From: an uncultured cyanobacterium
Lineage (GTDB): Bacteria > Cyanobacteriota > Cyanobacteriia > PCC-6307 > Cyanobiaceae
Assembly (NCBI GenBank): GCA_903935205.1
Contig: CAIZQU010000034.1
Location: 1-53,187, forward strand
Length of the DNA stretch: 53,187 bases
Direction of reading: 5' to 3'
Shown here: one piece after another, positions 6,804-18,800 of the stretch
Layout: each line of letters starts with the position of its first letter
Numbering within the stretch: the stretch's first letter is position 1
Translations under genes and position numbers: made by a program
The notes under the pieces: model-generated
Told to the model about the DNA's origin: nothing
Databases searched by the model: none
The model's input: the letters and a program-made list of their open reading frames with translations, nothing else

Positions 6804-9800
6804 ACTCCGATGATGCCGTCGCCGTTGGCATCGACCTGGAAGGCGGATTCCTGGGCCCAGCCAGCGGAAGTATTGGGGTCGTAGGTGGAGCCGGAGGATG
6901 TCCAGTTCCAGGTGCTGTCGAGCGTCCAATCGTGGAGGAAGTTGCCGGCGTTGTTGCGCAGGAGGAGCTTGTTGACACCGTTGATGGTGTCGGCGGCAAG
7001 GATCTGCCAGGTGGACGAGTTGGAGCCGACCGTGGCCCCCCAGGGAGTGAGGACCTGGATGGGAGCGGCGCTGCCGACTTTGACGAAGGCCTGTCCATTG
7101 CTGGAGCTGCTGAGGAGGCTGGTGTTGCCCTGGGTCTCGATGGTGGTCAGGACAACGCTGGCATCAACAATCAGGCCTGTGATGGCTGCTGAGGAGGTGC
7201 CGATATCATAATTGTGATTCGTGCTGGGTAACAACGTAATGATTACCGTTTCATCGGGCTCGATGGCGCTATCCGCCGACGGTTCGATGCTGACGGTGGC
7301 TGTGGCTTTGCCCGCTGCGAAGATGGCTGTATGGGTCGTGCCTGGGCCGCTGATTCCGGTGTAATCGACGCCCGGCGTGGCGCTGCCGCTGATGCTGTAA
7401 TTCACACTCAATGGGCTACTGGTATCCCCCGTGCGGCTGAAGATGTAGGTGAGATTGGTGCTGCCGCCTTCTCTGGCTGTTGCCGGTGCTAAAGCCAGGC
7501 TGATACGAGGGTTTTCATTGGCGATCGTGCCGACCACAGCCTCGCTGGTCCCCACGATGTAGCCTGTCCCGGCCGCAAGGGTCAGGAGCACGGTTTCGTC
7601 CGGCTCGAGTTCGCTATCGCTGCTCGGTGACAGGACCACCTGGGTGGTGCTTGCTCCAGCGGCAAAGCTGACCGTGCGGGTGGCTGGCGTTATGGCGATT
7701 CCGCTGTAGTCGGCGCCGGGTATGGCTGTGCCGGCCACGGTGTAATTCACCGCCAGCGCGGCTGAGGTGTCACCGTTGCGGCTGAAGGTGTAAATCAGAG
7801 GCGTGTTGTCGTCCTCGCGGATCCGCGTCGGAGAGACCGAGAGATTGATGGTGGGGAGATCGTCGTTGCGGATCGTGCCGATCGCTGTGTTGGCATTGGC
7901 GTCGATGATGGCGTTGCTCGCCTCGCTCAGGCTGATCAGGAACGCCTCATCCGCCTCCACGCTGCTGTCGGCTGCCACGGCAACCGTGATCGTGCGACTG
8001 GATTCACCCGTGGCGAAGACCACGGTGCCACCGCTGAACACTCCGCCTTCAAAATCAGCGGCCGAAGCCGGCTTGGCGCCGAGGCCACTCACCGTCCATC
8101 GGACGGAACTGGTGCCGGAGGTGTCGCCGTTGCGTTGAACGGTGAAGCTGAACGCGGTGCTCTCACCGCTGCCCTCGGCCCGATCGGCCAGGTTCGCCGT
8201 GATCGACAGCATGGGGGCAGGAATCTCGCCTGCGAAGACCACCGGATCGACGATCGTGCCGTTGGCCTGACCATCGCGGTCACCGCGACCACCATCGCGG
8301 CTCCACAGCACCACCCGGTCGGCGCTGCCGTTGCCATCGTCATCGTGGAATACAGCCCCGGTTCCGCTGATCGGGTCGAAGTCGAATGGCAGCCAGTCTC
8401 CGGCGGCATCCTGCTTGAGCAGCACCGGGCTGCTCACCCCGCTTGCCGGCAGGGTGATCTCCACGCTGCTCAGGCTTCCAGGCGTCAGGCCCGTGATGTT
8501 GAAGGCCAGTTCGCCGAACAGGGGATCGCCGCCACCGCTGTGGTGTTGGATCGCGGTCCTCGCCGCGGCGCTGACTCCTCCGAGGCTGATGCCGCTCAGT
8601 TCGCCGCTCGCGTCGACCGGGCGAAGCAGCAGGGCCTGGCTGGCCTGATGCTCGGGGCTGCCGTCACGGGCGGCGCCGGGCAGCAGGGCCCACTGCGAAT
8701 CCGAGAACCGCAGGACGCCCCCATCCGCGGGGATCAGCTCGCGAAGATCGAGCTGGACCGTCCGGCCGTTGCGCCGCACCGTGAGGCTGGGATCCGCGCT
8801 GTAGCGCCGTTCCAACAGGGCACGGGCATCGAGGATCAGCAGCCGACCGTCAGTGTCCTCGGCCAGGGCACCGGCCAGGGCCGGTTCGACCAGCAGACCG
8901 CGGGCATCGCCACCCAACCGGGCCCGCAGCTCCTCCAGGAACGGCAACCGCAGCGGAGCTTGCCAGGGGCTGTCGATCCAGCGCAGCAGCTGCTGCTCGC
9001 CGGCGCTTCCCTCCACCCGGATCGCCGGACTGCTGGAGGCGGCGGCCCGATCCAACCGCACGCGGGCGAGGCTGACGGCGGAACTGCCGGGCCAGGCGGC
9101 GGCCAGGGGATCGCTCCAACGGAGTTCGAGGCTGCCGTTCTCGCGGCGCTCACCCAGCCAACCGCTGAGGAACACATCCGAGAGGCTGGCGCCATCGAAC
9201 AACCCGCTCATGGCCGGATCGCTGAGCGACAGCACCAGTCCCGTTCCGGCGGAGGCGGCCGCGCCGGGTTGATAGAGCAGTTCCACCTCGCGGTCACTCA
9301 GCCAGCGGCTGGTGAGCAGCAGTGGCGGGCTGTCGTTGTCCAGCAACATCAGGGTCGTCGGCGCTGCCGGCAGTTGCACGGCACCGGACAGGGTCTCGAG
9401 CACAAGCTCCAGTTCCTGGTCGCCGAGCACCAGCGCATCGTCGTCGCTGGGCAGCCTGAGCAGGGCGCCCTCAGCACCGGCTGCGATGCGTAGCAGACCG
9501 GTGCGGCTGGTCAGCAGCGTCTCGGCGCTGTCGCGGCGGGGATTCAGGGTCCAGCGCAGGGTCAGCTCCGCCGCCGCCGGGCGGTCGAGTCGCAGTTGCA
9601 GGCCGAAGTCCGTGCCTTCGGGGAGTCGCAGGCTGCCCTCCACCCGCAAGGTCGGTGGAACGGCAACCGCAGCGGCTGGCACCACCAGGGTGGTGAGGGA
9701 CGGCACCAGGGGCCGCTCAGGGCCGTCGCTGGCCCCCAGGCGCAGGGCATAGGTGCCGGCCGGGGTGGCGGGATCCACCACCAGGCGGCTGCCCTCCAGC

Positions 9801-12800
9801 CGGATGCCCTCCGGCAGCGGCCTGGCATCGCCACTGCTCAGGTTGAAGCGAAGCGGATCGCCGTTGGCATCGAGCACCCAGCGCTGGCTGATCAGATCCC
9901 AGCCTGTTGCTGGGGCCTGGGTTGAGCTGAGGGTCTCCGGCAGGTTCCAGAGCGGCGCCAGGTTGCGTTCGCGGATCGTGATCTCGAAGTTGAGCGGCAC
10001 CGCCGTGTCGTCGTTGTCATCACTGGCCATCACGGTGAAGGTGTGGCGACCCACCGCCTCGAAGGGCAGCGAACCCAGGCGCAGTTCCGCCGCGACGGCA
10101 TCAAAGCTGATCCCCTTCGGCGGCTCGTTGCCTGGGGCCAGGCTGAAGCTGAGGCTGGTGCCATCGGGATCGACGGCAAGGTTGCGCAGGTTGATCACCG
10201 TGACGTCTTTCGCGCCCCGGGGGCCGGTCTCGAGGCTGAGCCGCAGCTGATCCTCCTGACCCGGCACACGGCGCGGCGCATCGGGCACGTTCGTCACCAG
10301 CAGGCCCAGGGAACTGCTGTCCTGCTGGCGGCCGTCGCCGTAGTCGAGGCTGAGGGCGAGGGGGCCCTGGTGATCGAGGCCCGGGCGCACCTCCCAGGCC
10401 TGCACCTCCCGGCGGGAGCCACCGCTGCCCAATGTCAGGGTGATGCGCCGCAATGGCACCGGTTCGGCAGTGGCACTCAGCATGCGAATGCCTTCAAGCG
10501 CTGCTCCGCCGCCATCGGCGGCCCCATGGGCGGGGATCAGGCCGAGGTCGGCCAGGCTGAGCAGCCCGGAGCCGAAGCTGGCGTCCGGCGCGCCGCTGTA
10601 GCCCAGGATCTGCAGGTGCAGCTTCAGGGCTGCGCCATCGCTGCCGTTGCCCAGGGAGGTGAGGGCATCGGCAAGGCTGAGATTTTCGAGCAGCAGCAGG
10701 CCGCGGCCCTCTTGGAATGTCAGGGCGCCAGCCTGGGCGGCGAGGTTGGCGCTGGGAGCCGTGAACGGCGCAGCCGGGCTGGCAGCGACCTGCAGATGCA
10801 GGGTTTGCTCCAACAGCGTCAGGCTGCCGGGCAGCACGCTGCCCAGCGGCGTGCCTGGCAGGGTTTCGCGCAGGCTGAGCTGCAGGGTCACGGCACCAGG
10901 GCCGCCAGCGTGGAAGGTGAAGTCCTCCAGCGCGGCGACCAGATCTTCGGCCTTGCCGCGGCGGCGCACCAGGACCGCATCCGGTGAGCCCAGCTGCAGC
11001 ACCGTGAGCTCCAGCATGCGGGAGCCCGCGGCTGAGATCAGGGTGGACGGCAGACCCAGGCCGCGGATCCGGTTGGCTGCGCCGGCCACCAGGGGCGGGC
11101 GGTAGAAGGCGGTGTGGCGGGTGGCGGCGGCGCCACTGCCGGCCTGGCTCACCACCACCCAGCGGTCGATGGCCCGCGCCTCGGCCAGGGCGGCGGCCGA
11201 GAGATCCGGCGATTGGAACTCCAGCGCCACGCCCGGCTGGCTGCCGGCCTGGGGCGACAACTGCAGGTCGTCAGCGCTGACCAAGGCATCGGCCGAGAGC
11301 TGCAGCAGCGTGCGCTCGGACTGGGCCGTGCTCGGATCCAGCGCGGGATCCAGCCGCAGCCTGACGCTGCCCGGTGCGCCCCCGGCGGCCTGGGCCGCCG
11401 GCAACTGCAGCGCCTCGATGTCGGCGCGGCTTGGCAGCCAGCCGGCGGCCACGCTGCCAACCCCCACCCAGCTGAACGGCGCGGACACGCCCTGAACCCC
11501 AGCGCCGAGATCGACACCGATGCGCAGCGTGCCGCTCTGCAGACCCGTGGGCAGGCTGAAGTGTTGGCGGCTGGTGCTGGAGCCGCTCAGCCCATCGGCG
11601 CTGAAATCGATCGTGCCGAGACCCAGCGGGTCCAGGCCGCCGTCGCGCAGCAGTACCACCCTTGCCGAATCGACGTCGCTGGAGCGCAGGGCCCGGCCGC
11701 TGACGCTCAGGGTGGCCTGCAGCACGACATCGCCGCTGGCTGGATCGGGAGTGCCAATCAGACTCACCGCCAGGCTGGGGCGGCTGTCGTCGTTGACGAG
11801 GCTGATGCTGCTGCTCAGATCACCGGGCCGCACAGCCCCGTTGCCCTGCAGCCGCAGCAAGAAGGTTTCCACACCGGTTTCGGCGCGGGCATCGCCCAGC
11901 TCGTGGTCGCCCGGCGCGATGGCGTCGCCGCGCAGGGGCACCTCCACCTGGCTCCAGAGCTGGCCCGCTGGCCAGCGGGGGCTGTCGCTGGGCGTGCCGA
12001 TGTCGATGCCGGGCAGGGTGCCGGCCAGGGCCCCGGGCACGCCGAGGCTGGCCTCGGCCGCCGGCAGGGTGCCGCCCACAGCCACGGCGGCGCTGCTCAG
12101 CCCCACCGGCAGCAGCAGCTGGTGGTCGGGGCCGACGCCGGCACTGCGATCCAGATGGGCGATCACCGCCTCTGGGGCGCCGCTCTCCACGAACAACAGG
12201 CGGCTGTAGCCCACGAGGGCGTTGCCGCCGCTGTCTTTGAAATCGAGCCGGTAGGCCTGGTAGGTGCCCTTGGGCGGCGTGTGCACCAGGGTGGCGCCCG
12301 CAGCGGCGCTGAGCAGCGCCAGACGGCCCACATCAGCGGCGGCATCGGCGGCGCTGGCGTAGGCCACGAAGCCGCTGCTGCGGCTGGCGCCGTCGTCGAC
12401 GCTCTCCCACCGCAGCCAGAGCTGGGTGGGGGCCGCTGCGCCATTGATCAGCAGTCCGCTGGTCTGTACGGCGATCACCGGGTCGCTGCCCTCGGGGTTC
12501 ACCCCGAAGGCCCAGGCCTGGGCTGGGATCAGCGAGAAGGCGCCACCGCCATCGCTGCGCTCCTGGATCGACGTCACGCTGAGGCTGCGGGGCAGCGGCG
12601 CGCCAGGCAGGGAGGGCAGATTGAGCAGGAGCTGGCCGCCGCTGAGGCTGAGGGCGGCGGCGTCACCGGCGCCATCGACGCGGCTGAGGCTGACGTCGCC
12701 CAGGCCGCTGGCCTTGCTGAAGGGGATCTGCAGGTCGCGATCCGAACGCACCTGCAGCGCCAGCAGGGCCAGGCGATCGATCGAACCGCCGCTGCCGTTG

Positions 12801-15800
12801 AGGTCGCTCCGCAGGGAGAGCAGATCGCGGCCATCGCCGGCGAGGTTGGCATCGAGCTGCAGGGGCTGGCTCAGCTGCTGAATCCCGAGGGGCACCAGCG
12901 GGCTGACCGAGCGCTCCAGAACCGCCACTGTCACGGAGGTCGCTCTCGTGATGGTGGTGGTGGTGCCATCGAGGGCGGTGCTGACGATGCTCCCCTCGGG
13001 ATGGGGCTGACCGCTCTTCCAATCCAGGAGCAGGCGGGACCCATCGGAGGGATCCACGCTGATCGTGAAGGGCAGAGCTGCGTAGCCGCCAGAGAGGCTG
13101 AGGCTGGTGCGCAGCTCCGCGGCGCTGGGGTCGGCATCGGCGCTGACCTCGATCACCTGGTCGGAGCTGGTGCTCGTGCTGCTCAGCTCAACACCAGAGG
13201 CAGTGTTGGTGATTTTTGTGGTGATGGTGGTGCCCACCGTCAGCCGATGGGTCCTGCCGGCCGCCAGCTCCGGGGTGAGGCTGCGCTGTTCCAGCACGGC
13301 CGGTTGCGATCCCTGAGCCGGGAGGCCATGGCGCAGGATCGCGTCCGCCTGCACCGGTGTGTGGCTGAGCTGCAGGTCGCCGCTGATCGCTTCGGCGTTG
13401 AGGATCTGCAGGCTGTCGAGCAGGGCGCGGGCCCGGCTGCCGCTGACGCTGAGGCGGCGGGTGCTGCCAGCGAGGCTGGCGGCGAGCCGCAGGTCGCCGG
13501 GGGCCGGCGCCGCCCCCAGCCGCTCGCTCCAGCCGGGCAGGGTGACAGGGCTGAGATTGGCGCTGATTGCGCTGAAATCGAGCGGGCGGCCGCCGATGCC
13601 ATCCACCACCACCGCCGCTGCGGGAAGGCTGAGGGTCCAGAGATCGAGGGGATTCGTGCTCTCGCTCAGGCTGGCGGTGGCGGGGATGCGGTCGCCGCCG
13701 TCGCGGAAGCGCAGCTCCAGGGGTTGGCTCAGGCTCAGGGCCGGAACCCCGGCCGTGGCAAAGGGCTGCTGCCACTGCAGGGAGAGGGGCAGACGACCGG
13801 TGGCCTCGCGGCTGGGCTGGAACACCAGCTGCTCCAGCTGGTCGGGCAGCAGGGCCATGGCCAGCAATCCGGGGCTGCCGCTCAGCGGGGTGGCGGCCGG
13901 TGCCGCCGTGGTGGTGCCATCGGAGAGGCGCAGCAGGAAGCTGCCGGCGGCGCTGAATCCCTCCGGCAGCAACAGACGGATCTGACTGGTCCCCAGGGGG
14001 CCGGCGGCGCCGGGTTCCACCGCCAGCAGGCGCTGGCGCAGCTGCAGGGGGATCAGGTCGCTGCCGCGGTGCTGCAGGTTGTCGCCCTCCAGCAGGCGGA
14101 CGCCCTCAAGGCCGATCAGGCCGGGGCGGGTCTCCGGCGATGGCAGCGTCGGCAGGCGCAACGACGCGACGCTGGAGCGGGCCTCGCGGTCGCCCGCATC
14201 CACCACCCGCAGTTCCAGCCCCAGGCTGGAGCCAGGCTGCAGGGCATCGAGGAGACCGCCGGCATTCAGGTCGGCCTGGCTGAGCTCGAAGCTGCCGCCG
14301 GCCACGTCGCCGCTGATCTCCCGCCAGGCGCCGGGATTGAGGGCGCCGGCCGCGGTCACGCGCCATTGGTGGCGCAGCTGGGAGGCGGGGGATTCCAGGT
14401 CGGTGCCGGGGGTCCAGCGCACCCGCAGGCTGGGGGCGGTGGTGGTGCCGGCCAGCTCCAGAGCATGAAGCTGTGGAGCGGTGGGGGCCTGGTTGCCGCG
14501 CACGGCCAGGTTGGGCACCACCACCGCGAACGCCTGGGCTGACCCCGACGCACCGCTGCCGGTCCAGCCCACCAGCAGGTCGGGGCGGCCATCGCCCAGA
14601 TCCTGGAGGCGCAGGCTGTAGGTGGCGGGACCGCTGCCTGCCGCCGGGGCCAGCCGCAGGGTGATGTCGCCGGCGGTGGCGCCATCGGGATCGCTGAACA
14701 GGAAGCGCAGGGCGCCGCTGCGGGCGTCCTCCAGGCTGAAGCTGAGGTTGGCGAACTGGGGCGCATCGTTCACCACCAGATCGCTGCCGTCGCTCTTGCG
14801 CAGCGGCTCGCGCACATCGTCGCCGTTGAGGGAGAGGCGCACGGCGGAGGGCACATCGAGCAGGCGATAGCGCTGGCGGCTGAGCAGGTTGCCGGCCAGA
14901 TCCAGCGATTCCCCAAGCGGATCGCCGCTGCGGAAGCTGGCCACCACCTCGGCTGCGGCGGGGCCATCGGCACCATCGAGATCCACCGAGAGGGTCCAGC
15001 GGCCCACGGCGCTGTCGTCCAGGAAGCTGCGATCCACGGCCCGCAGGGTCGTGGCCGTGGCGCCGCTGGGCAGGTTGGCCAGGAACGTTGGCAGGCCGGG
15101 CACCAGGGCGCCGCTGGGGCCGATGAAGGGGCGCAGGCGATCGCCGTCGCTGCCGGCCCCCTGCTCCACCAGCAGCTGCCACTGGTCGCCGATGGCGTTG
15201 GACCTGAGGCTGATCCGGTCGCGCAGGCCGTCGCTGTCGAGATCGATCTGCACCGGCACCGCCATCACCGTTGCAGCCACCAGCCCCAGCACGGGAGCGC
15301 CTTCAACGCCCATCGCCAATGGCAGCGCACCCTCGCCCAGGGGGCTGTCCACCAGCAGGTGACCGTTTTGCAGCGCCACGGCCAGGGGCAGGGTGTCCGA
15401 GGATCCCCGTTCCGCCAGCACCTGCAGGCACAGGGAGGCCGGGTCGGCGCTGGTGTCGATCAACCTGACGCTGCCCTGATCCACCAGGGAGGCGCTGCCA
15501 TCGGCGGGAATGCGGATCACCCGCAGGCGGTCGTCGCCGCCGCCGAGCACCACCCTGCCGTCCGCCAGGGCGATGCCGCGGCCGAGGCCGCTGATCGTGA
15601 GCGACCGGGAGGGCAGCGCCGGCAGGTCGGGGGTCTCCACCTCCACGCTGGTGAAGCGGTTGGCGGCGCGGTCGCTGATCAGCAGCTCCAGCGGTCCGGA
15701 ACCGCCGCGGCGGGCCAGGGCCACGCTGAGGTCGGCGGCATTGCTGGAGGCGGTGATCAGGGCGCTGCGATGCCGGCCGGGGAAGGTGGCGTCGCTATGG

Positions 15801-18800
15801 GCCGTGGCCAGCAATGCGGTGCTTCCGCTGCTGCCGCTGATGTCGAACAGGGAGAGCTTGGGGGACTGGCCGGGCACCCGCGCCACCACGGCGAGACGAC
15901 CCTCTGCCAGGGCGAAGCTTTCGACCATGCCGATGCCGGCCGGCAGGCTCAGCGCGCTCCAGGCCAGCGGCGTGGCCAGGGAGGCCCTCTCCAGCCGGCC
16001 GTCCTGGAGCTGCCGCACCAGGCTGCTGGCATCGATCGCCAGGGCGCGGATCTTCGCCGGATCCGCGGGCGCCGCCAGCACGGGCGCGCTGGGGGAGGCC
16101 AGGGACAGCACCCGCAGCCCCTGGTCGGTGGCCAGGAATGCTCGGGGTGTGGTCTCCCTGCTCACCACCACGGCGCGGATCGGACCGCTGGGATCGATCC
16201 CCGCCACCAGGCCGAGGGCGTCGAGGCCCAGGCTGCGCCTACCGGTCACGGCGCCGGTGTCGCTGAGGCTGTCCACCACCACGCCGCGGCCGTCGGCGGC
16301 GATGCGCACGGCGAACGCCACGCCAGCGCTCACGCCGGTGGCGAGAGGGCGAACGGCAAGGCGTTGGGGTGTGTCGTTGAGGGGAGCTTGTTTGAGCTGA
16401 TTGGCGACTCCACTGGCGAAGGTCGGTTGCAGGGGCTGGATGGTGAAGTCGTCGCCATCTCCCCAGAGCGAGCCGCGGAAGCCCTTGTCGATCGCCTGCA
16501 CCGACCAGTGGTAGGTCTCGCCCGGCAGGCCGGCGCTGAACAGCCCCTGGTTGTGGAAGCCCTGGTTGCCGTGGGCGGCCAGGCGCCGTTCGCCGCTGAG
16601 CGGGTCAGCGAGGGGGGCGATCTGATCGAACACCAGCCCCTGGCCTGGGGCCACCCGGTCGGGTCCGCTGCGCGGCGCCCTGCCGAGACCGAGGTTGTAG
16701 GTGTACGGCGCGTCGTCGTTGATCAGGTGGCTGAAGCTCCAGCCCAGCTGCACGGCGTTCTGGGTGCGGTTCCAGGTCACGCCGAGGGCTTCGGGGCGAT
16801 CGGGGCGGCGGTTGAGGATTCCTGCGAAGGGCGGTTCGCCCTCGCCGGGATCGCTGAGGCGCTGGCTGGTGGTGTTGCGGAAGATCTGCAGATAGGGACG
16901 TTCGGCGCTGCCCTGCACACCGCTCACCGCCAGATCGAGGTCGCCGTCGAGGTCGACGTCGCCCCAGCTGGCCACGGCCCGCTGCAGGCCCGGCAGGGCG
17001 ATCGACAGCCGTTCGAAGCCACTGCCACCGCCCACCAGCGGGTTGCGCAGCAGCTGGGTGGTGAGCAGGCCGGTGTCGGCGTCGAGGCCGCTGAGCATCA
17101 GATCGACATCGCCGTCGTTGTCGATGTCGGCCCAGGTGGCTGAACCCTCGGCCAGGGCCGGTGTGTCGAGGATGCCGACCTGCAGCCGGAAGGCGCTGTC
17201 GCCGAGCCGAGCCTGGGCCGTGGCCAGGCTGGTGCCGTTGGCGAAGTTGACTGCCGGCGCCACCCGCAGCCGCGCATTGGCCAGCTTCTCGCTCCAGGTG
17301 AAGGTGAGCACATCCGCGTCGGTGAGCTGGCCAGGGCTGAGGGTGTTGTCGTTGTCCTGCAGGCGATCGATCAGGCGGTTGCGGCTGTCGAGGATCTGCA
17401 GGCGCAGGGCCAGCGGCGTGGCCACCCCATCGCCGTCAAGGTCGGCGCCGAAGGCGGCAACAGCCTGAATCTGATAAGTGCGGCCGAGGATCGGCGTGCC
17501 GATCAATTGGGCGAGCGAGAACTCGCGGTAGGCCACCGTGTTGCCGAAATCAAGGCCGATGACCGGGTCCAGGGAGGCTGGCAGCAGCGGGTTGCGACCT
17601 CCGCTGGAGGGGTTGGCGAGGGTGGCCAGCTGCAGGCCGCTGAGATCGAGCGGATGGATGGCGTCGTGCAGCGTCACCATCGCCAGGGAGGGCAGGGTGC
17701 TGCGGGCGCCGACGGCATCGCCCGACAGGGCGAAGACCGGGTCGTAGCTGATCATCCCGGCCCGTTCGCCGCCGAGATAGAGATCGCTGATCGGCCCGCC
17801 GAGATCCACATCGCCGAAGGCCGCCAGGGTGGCATCGGGGAAGAGCGAACCTTCGGCGAACAGCAGCGGTGGCTGGGCCGGAAGTGGCGGCAGGGGGTTG
17901 GTGTTGCGCAGCACTTCCAGGGGCGATTCCAGCGGTCGCAACAGCACCTGCACCGCTTCATCCAGGGTGTGGATGTCATCGATCAGGCCGATATCGGTGG
18001 GCCTGAGGATCAGATCGCGCTTCAGCAGCTCCGCCAGCTCCGCCGGCGAGAAGGCAGGTGCCAGCACGGGCTTGCCATCAAGAAGATCGGATCGCCCGAT
18101 CGCGATCAGCTCGGCGAGGCTGCGGCGGCTGAGATCGGCGACCGAGGCCTTGCTGGTGAAGGAGCCGGTGAAGGAGCTGGAGGGGCTGCCCAGGAAGACC
18201 GCCAGGTCCTCCAGGGCCACGCGGGCGGAGGTGAGCCCCTGGAGCACCGCCGTGTCGAGATGGAGCTCGGCCTCGCTGGGGAGCGGCCCCATGGACTCGA
18301 TGGTGGCGTTGCGCAGATCGCGGCTGAGATTCACCGGCGCTTCACCGAGGGCGGTGGCCAGCGCGATGTCGAGGATCGCGAGGTTCTGGTTGATCAGGCC
18401 GCTGGTCGCGGCCGAATGGAACGCGATCGACCGCACAGGACCGTCCAGGGCGGTGAGCAGTGTTTTGCGGGCCAGGCCGGCCGGGGTGGAGATCGGGATG
18501 GTCGTGCCGATCTCAACCGCTTTCAGATCGATTGAGGCGGTGCCAAAGTTCAGCATCACCTCCTCGATCTTGCCGTCGTAGTACGTGATCAGAGCCCGGT
18601 AGGACCCCGTGCTGGAGGGGCTGAAGGTGATGTCGTTGAGACTGAAGGACTCGCCGTTGCCTTTGCTCAGCGTGAGCAGGGCATTGGGCAGCACCGGCAT
18701 GTTGCTCAGCGTTACCGATAGCGCATCATTTGTGCTGGTGAGACTGGCGGAGCCAAGCTTTGTTCCATTGACTTGACTGCCCTGATACCCCGAAATCTGA

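Noticed and set aside
11114..14542. Plus-strand ORF of 1,142 codons opposite the giant gene (also 44459-47200, 20456-23038 and 35345-37828)
   Set aside because: These are antisense shadows caused by high GC and the phase of the giant gene. Their translations are low-complexity (Gln/Gly/Ala/His-rich) without domains, while the minus frame has clear domain homology throughout.
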